Of a DNA stretch of 64,000 bases, positions 8,771 through 16,643 are shown piece after piece. A model generated the notes under the pieces. The model ran no database searches and was not told where the DNA came from. It saw only the letters and a list, made by a program, of their open reading frames with translations. The stretch lies in the NCBI GenBank assembly GCA_964490015.1, contig CAZBBA010000011.1, positions 1-64,000 on the forward strand, read 5' to 3'. The number at the start of each line of letters is the position of its first letter. The stretch's first letter is position 1. The translations under genes and the position numbers were made by a program. The DNA is from Perlabentimonas sp964490015 (GTDB lineage Bacteria; Bacteroidota; Bacteroidia; Bacteroidales; Tenuifilaceae).

Positions 8771-8784
8771 TAGTTAGATGTGTA

Positions 8785-8817
8785 AAAGGGCTGAATGGTT
8801 CTACTATTCAGCCCTTT
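8785..8817 (+). terminator. Intrinsic terminator after serC
   Basis: Twelve-base arms AAAGGGCTGAAT (8785-8796) and ATTCAGCCCTTT (8806-8817) form a stem followed by a T-rich tract. Confidence 0.8.
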
Positions 8818-8870
8818 CTTTTCATATAAGCTAACAACTAATCCAATAATTTACTTAATAATTAACTATT

Positions 8871-9794
8871 ATGGCAAAAGTACTTGTAGCAACCGATAAA
8901 CCCTTTGCAAAGGTTGCCGTTGAAGGCATCCGCAAGATTGTTGAGGGAGCAGGCTTTGAATTAGCGCTGCTTGAGAAATACACCGATAAGGCCGATTTGC
9001 TGAAAGCCGTAGCCGATGTGGATGCTATTATCGTTCGTAGCGATATCATTTCGGCCGATGTGGTTGAGGCCGCTAAAAACCTTAAAATTGTTGTTCGTGC
9101 AGGAGCTGGATACGACAATCTCGACCTTGAGGCTTGCACTGCTAAAGGGGTTGTTGCCATGAATACACCTGGTCAAAACTCGAATGCTGTTGCAGAGTTA
9201 GCTATTGGAATGATGATTTTCATGGCTCGCGACCTATTTAATCCAACAACCGGTTCCGAGATTATGGGCAAACGTCTGGGGATACATGCTTATGGCAACG
9301 TGGGTAAGCTAGTAGCCTCGCACGCAAAAGGTTTTGGCATGGAGATCTACGCCTACGATCCATTTGTTAAGAAAGAGGATATGGAGAAGGATGGCGTTAA
9401 GGTGGTTAATTCCGTTGAGGAACTATACGCAGTAAGCGATTACCTTTCGTTGCATATTCCTGCAACCGATAAAACTAAAAAATCGATTGGTTACGACTTG
9501 TTAACCCAGATGCCCAAAGGGGCTTGCCTGGTCAACACCGCTCGTAAGGAGGTAATTGACGAGGAAGGTCTTGTTAAAGCATTCGAGGAGCGTACCGACC
9601 TTAAGTATGTTACCGATATTGCCGCTGGAAATCAGGATTTGCTGAAGGAAAAATTCGGAAACAGAGTTTTTGCTACTCCTAAAAAGATGGGTGCACAAAC
9701 CTCGGAGGCCAACATCAATGCTGGCCTGGCAGCCGCCAATCAGATCGTAAAATTCCTTAAAACTGGCGATCGCACATTCCAAGTAAATAAGTAG
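8871..9794 (+). CDS. serA: D-3-phosphoglycerate dehydrogenase, short Bacteroidota type
   Basis: SerA makes 3-phosphohydroxypyruvate for SerC. The 307-residue protein has the two halves of the 2-hydroxyacid dehydrogenase fold and lacks the C-terminal ACT/regulatory domains of the Escherichia coli enzyme. The catalytic arginine is in NTARKEVIDEEG. The canonical histidine of TPHxGAxT is replaced by lysine (TPKKMGAQT), and the usual glutamate-bearing segment before it (VFxxEP) is VTDIAAGNQD. The nucleotide loop reads AYGNVGK rather than GxGxxG. The same variant sequence is familiar from Bacteroides SerA, so it is probably a lineage form. It forms a unit with serC and DUF1015. Confidence 0.94.
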   Translation: MAKVLVATDKPFAKVAVEGIRKIVEGAGFELALLEKYTDKADLLKAVADVDAIIVRSDIISADVVEAAKNLKIVVRAGAGYDNLDLEACTAKGVVAMNTPGQNSNAVAELAIGMMIFMARDLFNPTTGSEIMGKRLGIHAYGNVGKLVASHAKGFGMEIYAYDPFVKKEDMEKDGVKVVNSVEELYAVSDYLSLHIPATDKTKKSIGYDLLTQMPKGACLVNTARKEVIDEEGLVKAFEERTDLKYVTDIAAGNQDLLKEKFGNRVFATPKKMGAQTSEANINAGLAAANQIVKFLKTGDRTFQVNK

Positions 9795-9818
9795 TAATCT
9801 GTATCAAACATAAAGCAA

Positions 9819-11060
9819 ATGGTTAAAATTAAACCCTTTAAGGGCATTCGTCCACCCAAGGAGCTGGCAAAAGAGGTTGCCTCGCGTCCATACGATGTAC
9901 TTAACTCACAGGAGGCTAAAGCTGAGGCTGGTGAGAAATCGCTCCTTCACATTATTAAGCCAGAAATAGATTTCGATCCAATTATCGACGAGCACTCACA
10001 GGAGGCGTACGATAAGGCGGTTGAGAATTTCAAAAAATGGCAGCAGAATGGATGGCTAGTTAAGGAAAAAAAGGAGATGTACTACGTGTATGCTCAAACC
10101 ATGGAGGGACGAACCCAGTATGGTTTAGCCGTGGCCTGCCATTTTGAAGATTACATGGAAGGTAAGATAAAGAAGCATGAGCTCACTCGCCCCGACAAGG
10201 AGGAGGATAGGATGATTCACGTTCGCATTCAAAATGCTAATGTTGAGCCAGTTTTCTTTGCTTACCCAGCCATTAAGGAGGTTGATGATATTGTTGCCAA
10301 GATTGTGAGCAGCAAGAACCCCGACTACGATTTTGTGGCCGAGGATGGGTTTGGCCATCATCTATGGACAATTGAAGATGACGCCGTTAACAATAGAATT
10401 ACCGAAATTTTTGCCCAACAACCAGCGCTTTACGTAGCCGATGGACACCATCGAACAGCTGCTGCTGCAAGGGTGGGTCAGGAAAAGAAGTCTAGTAACC
10501 CTAACCACACGGGCAACGAGGAGTACAACTACTTCCTTGCTGTGATTTTCCCCGACAATCAGCTTAGTATCATCGACTACAATCGCGTGGTGAAAGATCT
10601 TAATGGATTAACTCCAGCGCAGCTTGTCGAGAAGCTGCAGAAGAACTTTGTGATTGAGGAGAAAGGGCAGGAAATATACAAGCCCAAAGCCCTTCATAAC
10701 TTTAGTATGTACCTCGAGGGAAAATGGTACTCGTTAACCGCTAAACCCGGTAGCTACAACGATAATGACCCCATTGGTATTCTGGATGTAACCGTTCTTT
10801 CAAATCTTGTTTTAAATGATATTCTGGATATTAAGGATTTGAGAACTTCCAAGCGAATCGACTTTGTGGGTGGAATTCGTGGATTGGGCGAACTTAAGAA
10901 ACGGGTTGATAGCGGCGAAATGGCTGCTGCCTTTGCCCTTTACCCAGTATCGATGAAACAACTTATAGATATTGCTGATACCGGAAATATTATGCCCCCA
11001 AAAACAACCTGGTTTGAGCCAAAGTTAAGAAGTGGACTTGTGATTCATAGTCTTGACTAA
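9819..11060 (+). CDS. DUF1015 family protein
   Basis: The 413-residue protein is a full-length DUF1015 member, with a basic IKPFKGIRPP start, SRPYDVLN, and a central YVADGHHRTAAAAR block whose histidines suggest a metal or nucleotide site. No biochemical role is established for the family. It starts 24 bp after serA, is read in the same direction and ends at a terminator, so it is probably cotranscribed with serA. This neighbourhood recurs in many anaerobes and suggests a role linked to serine metabolism, which is inference. Confidence 0.9.
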   Translation: MVKIKPFKGIRPPKELAKEVASRPYDVLNSQEAKAEAGEKSLLHIIKPEIDFDPIIDEHSQEAYDKAVENFKKWQQNGWLVKEKKEMYYVYAQTMEGRTQYGLAVACHFEDYMEGKIKKHELTRPDKEEDRMIHVRIQNANVEPVFFAYPAIKEVDDIVAKIVSSKNPDYDFVAEDGFGHHLWTIEDDAVNNRITEIFAQQPALYVADGHHRTAAAARVGQEKKSSNPNHTGNEEYNYFLAVIFPDNQLSIIDYNRVVKDLNGLTPAQLVEKLQKNFVIEEKGQEIYKPKALHNFSMYLEGKWYSLTAKPGSYNDNDPIGILDVTVLSNLVLNDILDIKDLRTSKRIDFVGGIRGLGELKKRVDSGEMAAAFALYPVSMKQLIDIADTGNIMPPKTTWFEPKLRSGLVIHSLD

Positions 11061-11083
11061 GCAATAAATGTATAAAAATGCTG

Positions 11084-11118
11084 AATCGGGTAGTCAAAAC
11101 TACCCGATTTGCTTTTTT
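11084..11118 (+). terminator. Terminator of the serA-DUF1015 unit
   Basis: AATCGGGTAGT (11084-11094) and ACTACCCGATT (11099-11109) form a perfect 11 bp stem with a CAAA loop. A T-rich tract reaches 11118. Confidence 0.85.
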
Positions 11119-11154
11119 GTTACCAACAGTCTTTCTATTAACTTTTTGAAGTTT

Positions 11155-11162
11155 TACCTTTG
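11155..11162 (+). promoter_or_regulatory. -7 box TACCTTTG of the yggS-like gene
   Basis: TACCTTTG matches TAnnTTTG and lies 16 bp before the ATG at 11178. It overlaps the TTG at 11160 that would otherwise extend the gene, so it decides the start. No clear -33 element is visible. Confidence 0.5.
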
Positions 11163-11177
11163 CAAAAAGCAATTACC

Positions 11178-11855
11178 ATGAGCATAGCGCAAAATCTTTT
11201 AGCAATAAAAAAGGAGCTGCCCCAAGGCGTTAAGCTGGTGGCAATTTCCAAAACCCATCCTCCAGAGATAATAATGCAGGCTTATAATGCTGGGCAACGC
11301 ATATTCGGGGAGAACAAGGTGCAGGAAATGGTTTCGAAATCCGAGGTACTTCCTAAGGATATTCAATGGCATTTGGTGGGACATCTCCAAACCAACAAGG
11401 TTAAGTATATTGTACCTTTTGTGCAGCTAATTCATTCCGTTGACAGTTATAAGCTTTTAAAGGAGATCGATAAGGGAGCTGCTAAGAATAATCGAGTAAT
11501 CGATTGCTTGCTGCAAATTCATATTGCCGAGGAGGATACTAAGTTTGGCCTTTCGCACGATGAACTTAAAGAGTTATTAGCATCGGATTCACTAAAACAG
11601 CTTCAAAACGTAAGAATTGTTGGCCTAATGGGTATGGCCACGTTTACCGACAATTTGAATCAAGTTCGAAGGGAGTTTAAAGGATTGGCCAATATCTTTA
11701 ATAAAGTAAAGGGAGATTTTTTTTCTCAAAATACCCATTTCAACACCCTATCTATGGGTATGTCAAGCGATTATCAAATAGCAATTGACGAAGGTGCAAC
11801 CATGATACGGGTAGGGAGTAATATTTTTGGCGTGCGTAACTATGGTGGGAATTAA
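11178..11855 (+). CDS. YggS-type PLP-binding protein (PLPBP)
   Basis: The protein of about 225 residues matches the YggS/PROSC family, single-domain alanine-racemase-fold proteins that bind PLP and buffer PLP and amino acid pools without known catalysis. Visible blocks are LVAISKTHP (cofactor lysine), FGENKVQE, WHLVGHLQTNK, GLMGMAT and SMGMSSDYQIAIDEGATMIRVG, all typical. The ATG at 11178 is chosen because a -7 box overlaps the upstream TTG. It is followed at once by the dihydroorotate dehydrogenase-like gene and may be cotranscribed with it. Confidence 0.93.
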   Translation: MSIAQNLLAIKKELPQGVKLVAISKTHPPEIIMQAYNAGQRIFGENKVQEMVSKSEVLPKDIQWHLVGHLQTNKVKYIVPFVQLIHSVDSYKLLKEIDKGAAKNNRVIDCLLQIHIAEEDTKFGLSHDELKELLASDSLKQLQNVRIVGLMGMATFTDNLNQVRREFKGLANIFNKVKGDFFSQNTHFNTLSMGMSSDYQIAIDEGATMIRVGSNIFGVRNYGGN

Positions 11856-11902
11856 AAAAATTGCTACTTTTCAAACGATTTTCCACCCCAAAACGAAAAC
11901 CA

Positions 11903-12880
11903 ATGGCAAATTTAAAGTCATCTTATCTTGGGTTAAACCTAAAGAATCCAGTTATTGTTAGCAGCTCTGGGCTAACTTCCAATGTAGAGTCCATCAAAAA
12001 GTTAGAGGCCTATGGGGCAGCTGCTGTTGTCCTAAAGTCGCTTTTCGAGGAGCAAATTCTTCACGAAGCGGGATCGCTTTCGGTGCATAGCGATTACCCC
12101 GAGGCTGAGGATTACCTAAAGACCTATGTTACCAGTAATAACGTGGAGAAGTACCTGGAGCTTATCTCCAGCGCCAAAAAGGCTGTTGAGATTCCAGTTA
12201 TAGCCAGCATAAACTGCATTTCGGCATCCAAGTGGATCGATTTTGCTGCAAAGATTCAACAGGCAGGCGCCGATGCCCTTGAGGTTAACGTTTTTGTTCT
12301 ACCAACCGATAGCAGGAAAAAGGCCGATGATTACGAGGAGGTTTACTTTACCCTAGCCGAGAAGCTCAGGAAATTGATAAATATTCCCATCGTATTTAAA
12401 CTAGGCGATCATTTTACTAATCCATTGCGAATAATTGAGCAGCTTTGGTACAGAAACATACAGGGGGTTGTCCTATTTAATAGATTTTTCGCACCCGACC
12501 TCGATATTAAATCGCTTAAAGTAACCTCAGCAGAGGTTTTTAGTAATCCTGCCGATATTCGCGATACACTTCGATGGGTGGGTATGGCAAGTCATGCGGT
12601 TCCAAAAATCGATATTTCTGCATCAACCGGCGTTCATAGTGGCGAGGCAGTGGTTAAAATGATTCTTGCCGGTGCAAGTAGTGTTCAGGTTTGTTCGGCT
12701 CTGTACCGAAACGGTCATGCGAACCTTAAAACCTTTATAGATTTTCTGAACAGCTGGATGGACGAGAAGGGCTTTGCAACTATTGACGATTTTAAGGGGA
12801 AAATGAACTACGGCCAAATTGGAAACCCCGATGTGTACGAGCGTAGCCAGTTTATGAAGTACTACTCAAGCCACGATTAA
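11903..12880 (+). CDS. Dihydroorotate dehydrogenase-like flavoprotein
   Basis: From ATG 11903 the protein has about 325 residues and the FMN TIM-barrel pattern of the dihydroorotate dehydrogenase superfamily. Segments include YLGLNLKNPVIVSSSGLT, a central PVIASINC and ALEVNVF, and a C-terminal phosphate-binding region ending in GASSVQVCSALYRNG. The family is usually called dihydroorotate dehydrogenase-like. It often occurs beside a true PyrD, so pyrimidine synthesis is not assured. The longer frame opens with TTG at 11861 and adds 14 atypical residues. It is probably cotranscribed with the yggS-like gene. Confidence 0.88.
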   Translation: MANLKSSYLGLNLKNPVIVSSSGLTSNVESIKKLEAYGAAAVVLKSLFEEQILHEAGSLSVHSDYPEAEDYLKTYVTSNNVEKYLELISSAKKAVEIPVIASINCISASKWIDFAAKIQQAGADALEVNVFVLPTDSRKKADDYEEVYFTLAEKLRKLINIPIVFKLGDHFTNPLRIIEQLWYRNIQGVVLFNRFFAPDLDIKSLKVTSAEVFSNPADIRDTLRWVGMASHAVPKIDISASTGVHSGEAVVKMILAGASSVQVCSALYRNGHANLKTFIDFLNSWMDEKGFATIDDFKGKMNYGQIGNPDVYERSQFMKYYSSHD

Positions 12881-12899
12881 TCAAAGGAATACTAAATGG

Positions 12900-12923
12900 A
12901 AGAGCGGCTATTCAGCCGCTCTT
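12900..12923. terminator. Hairpin between convergent genes
   Basis: AAGAGCGGCT (12900-12909) and AGCCGCTCTT (12914-12923) form a perfect 10 bp stem with an ATTC loop. It overlaps the last codons and stop of the minus-strand gene and can act for both convergent transcripts. Confidence 0.65.
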
Positions 12924-13453
12924 CTGGTTTTATCTAGTACGCTTATCATTTCAAGAAGAAGTAGCTGTTTGTCGCGATCGGTTTTACTAATGCCCCCTTT
13001 TACCTGAGCGATATGGCTTGTAAGAGTATCGGTCGATAGCCCATCAATATTATTCTCTATCACAGTAAAAGCCTCAAAGGCGCTCTTGTAATCGGAATCG
13101 ATAAGAATCTGAAAGAAGGGTAGGAGATGATCAGAAAAATCGAGTCGGCTTTGCCAGCTAGCTGTCAACAGGGGTATAATGTTCTGTGATAATTTGTGCG
13201 CATCGACAAAGTTGGCTATCATTGGCACTGCAGCCTGTAACTTAATATCGGAAATAAACTCAACCAAGCCTTTTTTTAGAGATTCACTCCGGTTGCTAAC
13301 AAGCATATTAAGTAACGAGTTAAGGTAAAACAGTTCGCCATGTTCCTTTAGATCGATTAACATCGACATTACCTTCTCGTCGCTACTTTTCTCGAGGGTT
13401 TCGATCAGTAGTTGCTGCTTTTGCCTTTCTGTACTCGAATTGTCCATATACAT
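12908..13453 (-). CDS. Helical (HEAT-like) protein of unknown function
   Basis: I do not recognise a named family. The roughly 180-residue protein is almost entirely predicted helix with paired helices (such as LLIETLEKSSDEKVMSMLIDL and LLNMLVSNRSESLKKGLVEFI), as in HEAT-like solenoids. It has no signal peptide, so it is probably cytoplasmic and may bind a protein partner. The start is set at ATG 13453; ATG 13447 is also possible. A TACTTTTG -7 box (13475-13482) overlaps the TTG that would lengthen it. It converges on the dihydroorotate dehydrogenase-like gene. Confidence 0.7.
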   Translation of the reverse strand: MYMDNSSTERQKQQLLIETLEKSSDEKVMSMLIDLKEHGELFYLNSLLNMLVSNRSESLKKGLVEFISDIKLQAAVPMIANFVDAHKLSQNIIPLLTASWQSRLDFSDHLLPFFQILIDSDYKSAFEAFTVIENNIDGLSTDTLTSHIAQVKGGISKTDRDKQLLLLEMISVLDKTRRAAE

Positions 13454-13474
13454 GCTAAAGTGTTTTTTGAGCCG

Positions 13475-13482
13475 CAAAAGTA
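13475..13482 (-). promoter_or_regulatory. -7 box TACTTTTG of the HEAT-like gene
   Basis: On the minus strand TACTTTTG fits TAnnTTTG and lies 21 bp before the ATG at 13453, ruling out the longer TTG start at 13477. Confidence 0.5.
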
Positions 13483-13734
13483 AATTAAAATAAAGGAATC
13501 GCTCGATAGAATCAAAAAAAATATTTATAAATGATCAACTTACCCTGCACCTCTCACGTAAGCAAATAATAAAAGTGAACTCAATAGTTTTGTCGAAATA
13601 CTACTGAAAGGCACAGTTTGAATTAATTGAAGTTGGTAAACTTAATAGTGATTAAAACACTAACAATTTAAAAAAAAATATTACTTTTACTTATTGATTG
13701 ACCACTATTAGCATAAATATCAAAACATGTGGGT

Positions 13735-14652
13735 ATGACTATTAGGTTGTTAAATAGAAAGTATATTGTGTACGCGGGCTTTTTTCTGGCTATTTTTGCG
13801 CTGGGGTGTGCCTCCGAATCTTCCAAAAAGGATAAGGTTAAGGTTGATGTTGAGGATATTTCGAGCACCGATATAACCAAGACGGGTGTTCAAACCGCAC
13901 GGCAAATTTTTTATTCCCTGCCCTCGCCCCTCGAAACAGCAATGCTTCTGAAACGTTCGGGAGCGCAGTACAACCCCGAAATATTGAATCCGGTTGAAAA
14001 CATTTCGCGTTACACAACTTCCAAGAGCATGGCGCTGAATTTGGGAATTTACAGCACCGATTTGAGCTATGCCAGCCTCTTCGATCAAACCCCTGCATCG
14101 ATTAAGTATATGACCGCCTCGAAGAAATTAGCCGAGGGACTGGGAATTCTCAATGCAATTGACAATTCCATTATTCAGCGGCTCGAGGAGAACGTGAACA
14201 ACCGTGAGGCGATAATGGACATCATCTCCGAAACCTTCCTAAACACCAATTCTATCCTCGAGGAGAACGATAGGGTGGCCATTGGATCAATTATTCTGGT
14301 TGGCGGATGGATTGAAGGCCTTTACATTGCCACTTCGCTGGTTAATGATGTTGGAAAAACAGACAATGAGCTCATTGAGCGTATAATTGATCAGAAGTTT
14401 TCACTTGGCACAGTTATCAGCCTTTTGGAACAGCACAAGCATATGGCCGATGTCAAATCGGTGCTCGATGATATTATTCAGCTAGGCATTATTTACGATA
14501 AGATTCAAATCTCCGTATCAAGGGTAGAGGTGATTAACGATACTTCAACTTCATCCACATTACGAAGTAAAAATGTGGTTTCGGTTAGCCCAACAGTTTT
14601 TAAGGAACTAAGGGATAAGGTAATTGAAATTCGGACTAAGTACATAATGTAA
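13735..14652 (+). CDS. Lipoprotein of unknown function
   Basis: The protein of about 305 residues begins with a signal ending in FALGC, a clear lipobox, so it should be a periplasmic or outer-membrane lipoprotein. The rest is mostly helical, without motifs I can assign; LETAMLLKRSGAQYN and the ALNLGIYSTDLSYASLFDQ stretch are the most distinctive. ATG 13735 is preferred over GTG 13729. The next gene, a small secreted protein, starts 15 bp downstream in the same direction, suggesting one operon. Confidence 0.75.
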   Translation: MTIRLLNRKYIVYAGFFLAIFALGCASESSKKDKVKVDVEDISSTDITKTGVQTARQIFYSLPSPLETAMLLKRSGAQYNPEILNPVENISRYTTSKSMALNLGIYSTDLSYASLFDQTPASIKYMTASKKLAEGLGILNAIDNSIIQRLEENVNNREAIMDIISETFLNTNSILEENDRVAIGSIILVGGWIEGLYIATSLVNDVGKTDNELIERIIDQKFSLGTVISLLEQHKHMADVKSVLDDIIQLGIIYDKIQISVSRVEVINDTSTSSTLRSKNVVSVSPTVFKELRDKVIEIRTKYIM

Positions 14653-14667
14653 TAATTTGCTCCAAAT

Positions 14668-15108
14668 ATGAGATATTTAGCTATAATTCTTTTAACCAGC
14701 GCATTAGCTTTTAGTTCGCTCTCCGGCTCAGCACAATGTAAAAACTTTGCCAAAAGGGTTTGCAGGTTGGAGTTATCACCATTTATTCACGATGGTAACT
14801 ATAATGCAGCAATTCTGACCGAGGGTGAAGATGCTGAGCTATTCAAAACATTCTATGCTGGTCAGGAGTACCGAATTGCGGTTTGTGGATCGGAACCCCT
14901 TTCGAAAGTGGAATTTCAGGTGTTAGATGTTGATCGCACTTTACTTTATACCAATGCGAAAAACAATTATTCACCCAAATGGGATTTTAAGGTGGAGGCC
15001 ACTCAGCAGCTTATTATTCTAGTTAAGGTTCACCCACACTCCGATAACCCCACGGGAACCTTAGATAGTGGGTGTGTAGCCATAATGTTTGGGCTTAAAG
15101 CCGATTAA
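14668..15108 (+). CDS. Small secreted protein of unknown function
   Basis: The 146-residue protein has a standard signal peptide (MRYLAIILLTSALAFSSLSG, cleavage probably after GSA). The mature part is predicted beta-rich and contains four cysteines that could form two disulfides. I do not recognise a family. It lies 15 bp after the lipoprotein gene and ends just before a terminator shared with folC, so it probably works with the lipoprotein in the envelope. Confidence 0.7.
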   Translation: MRYLAIILLTSALAFSSLSGSAQCKNFAKRVCRLELSPFIHDGNYNAAILTEGEDAELFKTFYAGQEYRIAVCGSEPLSKVEFQVLDVDRTLLYTNAKNNYSPKWDFKVEATQQLIILVKVHPHSDNPTGTLDSGCVAIMFGLKAD

Positions 15109-15116
15109 GTGTAATC

Positions 15117-15138
15117 AAAAACCGCGAAAGCGGTTTTT
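15117..15138. terminator. Bidirectional terminator between convergent genes
   Basis: AAAAACCGC (15117-15125) and GCGGTTTTT (15130-15138) flank a GAAA tetraloop, giving A and T tracts on both sides. It separates the small secreted protein gene from folC. Confidence 0.85.
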
Positions 15139-15144
15139 CTTTTT

Positions 15145-16434
15145 TTAGCTAAGCGCATCGGCAACCACAAACGTGCTGCCTCCAACAAAGATCATGTCAT
15201 TGGGCTGAGCCTTTGTGTATGCGTAGGCAAGGGCTTGTTTTACCTCCGAATGAGTTGTTCCCAAAAGGATGTGTTTTGCTGCTTTTGCGGAGAGTTCGTC
15301 CTGATGCAATGCTCGGGGAATTGATGCCCTGGTGAAATAGTAGGTTGCATCTTTTGGAAGCAAGCTTAACACACCATCAATATTTTTATCGCCCACCATT
15401 CCTATTACCATGTGCAGCTTGTTGTGAGGAGTATTTGCAATTTGATCGACAAGTTGAGTTATTCCGTCAACGTTGTGACCAGTATCGCAAATAACTAATG
15501 GCGATTGGTTAATGATTTGCCACCGGCCAAGCAGGCCTGTGCTAGTTGCCGCTTTTGCTAATCCGAGTGCAGCATGGCTACGATCGATTTGGAATCCTTT
15601 TTTTGTAAGCAAATCGATGGCTGTAATAACACCCAAAATATTTTTTGCCTGATACTTACCTAGCAGATCCACCGATAAGGTGAAAGTTGAATTATCATGC
15701 TTGCGCTCAATTTCAAATTCCTGAACTCCATTACTTGTAAGGGCACTTTTTACTGAATAATTCTCGCTTGCAAAGGTAATTGGAGCCCGTTCGAGGTTTG
15801 CTTTATTGATGAATACTTGTTGAATCTCCTCCTGCAATTCGCTAATTACTACAGGTATATTGGGTTTGATGATTCCAGCCTTCTCTTGCGCAATTAGTTG
15901 TAGGGTATCACCCAGCAAATCGGTGTGGTCGAGGCCAATATTGGTGATAACCGACAACTCAGGAGTAATAATATTGGTGGAATCGAGCCGACCACCAAGA
16001 CCAACCTCAATAACTGCTATATCAACTTGCTTCTCAGCAAAATATTTGAAAGCCAGGGCTACAGTCATCTCAAAAAACGAGGGTTGAATTTGCTCGAATA
16101 TTGATTTATGTTGCTGCACAAAATCTACAACATCCTCTTTAGATATTGGTATTCCATCAACTTTTATCCGCTCCCGAAAATCAATTAAATGGGGAGATGT
16201 GTATAGCCCAACCCGGTATCCAGCAGCCATAAGTACCGAGGCCAGCATGTGCGAAACACTTCCTTTGCCGTTGGTACCTGCAATGTGTATGGTTTTATAT
16301 AGTCGATGTGGATGCCCAAAGTACTCATCAAGAGCAAGAGTATTGTTGAGGTTTGCTTTATATGCAGCTTTACCAACCCGCTGATACATGGGAAGCTGGG
16401 AGAAGAGGTAGTCGAGTATTTGCTGGTAATCCAT
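15145..16434 (-). CDS. folC: Bifunctional folylpolyglutamate synthase/dihydrofolate synthase
   Basis: FolC adds glutamate to dihydropteroate and to reduced folates, using ATP, in the cytoplasm. The protein of about 430 residues has the P-loop IAGTNGKGSVSHMLASVL, TSPHLIDFRERI and VIEVGLGGRLDSTNI, all hallmarks of the Mur ligase-like FolC family. The C-terminal glutamate-ligase part includes ICDTGHNVDG. ATG 16434 is chosen because a TACTTTTG box at 16452-16459 lies inside the longer TTG-started frame. It is divergent from the PIN-PhoH gene. Confidence 0.95.
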   Translation of the reverse strand: MDYQQILDYLFSQLPMYQRVGKAAYKANLNNTLALDEYFGHPHRLYKTIHIAGTNGKGSVSHMLASVLMAAGYRVGLYTSPHLIDFRERIKVDGIPISKEDVVDFVQQHKSIFEQIQPSFFEMTVALAFKYFAEKQVDIAVIEVGLGGRLDSTNIITPELSVITNIGLDHTDLLGDTLQLIAQEKAGIIKPNIPVVISELQEEIQQVFINKANLERAPITFASENYSVKSALTSNGVQEFEIERKHDNSTFTLSVDLLGKYQAKNILGVITAIDLLTKKGFQIDRSHAALGLAKAATSTGLLGRWQIINQSPLVICDTGHNVDGITQLVDQIANTPHNKLHMVIGMVGDKNIDGVLSLLPKDATYYFTRASIPRALHQDELSAKAAKHILLGTTHSEVKQALAYAYTKAQPNDMIFVGGSTFVVADALS

Positions 16435-16451
16435 CAGATAAAAATTTATCG

Positions 16452-16459
16452 CAAAAGTA
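16452..16459 (-). promoter_or_regulatory. folC -7 box
   Basis: TACTTTTG on the minus strand fits TAnnTTTG and lies 17 bp before the folC ATG at 16434. Confidence 0.5.
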
Positions 16460-16518
16460 TCCAAAATTTCACATTCGTCCTTTTTTATGAAGCTGAATAA
16501 AACTATGTTTTGCGCAAA

Positions 16519-16547
16519 TTGCCCAACGTTTGATTGAATTATTTTTG
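16519..16547 (+). promoter_or_regulatory. Promoter of the PIN-PhoH gene
   Basis: TTG (16519-16521) is followed after 18 bp by TATTTTTG (16540-16547), a -7 match. The leader to the ATG at 16644 would be about 90 nt. Confidence 0.5.
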
Positions 16548-16643
16548 TGCAGGTTACAAATATTTAGCTAAGCAATATTCTTAAAAATTAAGGTTTTTTG
16601 TAGATTTAAGCTAATTTTTTAACAATTCAAAAACGCGAGGAGT

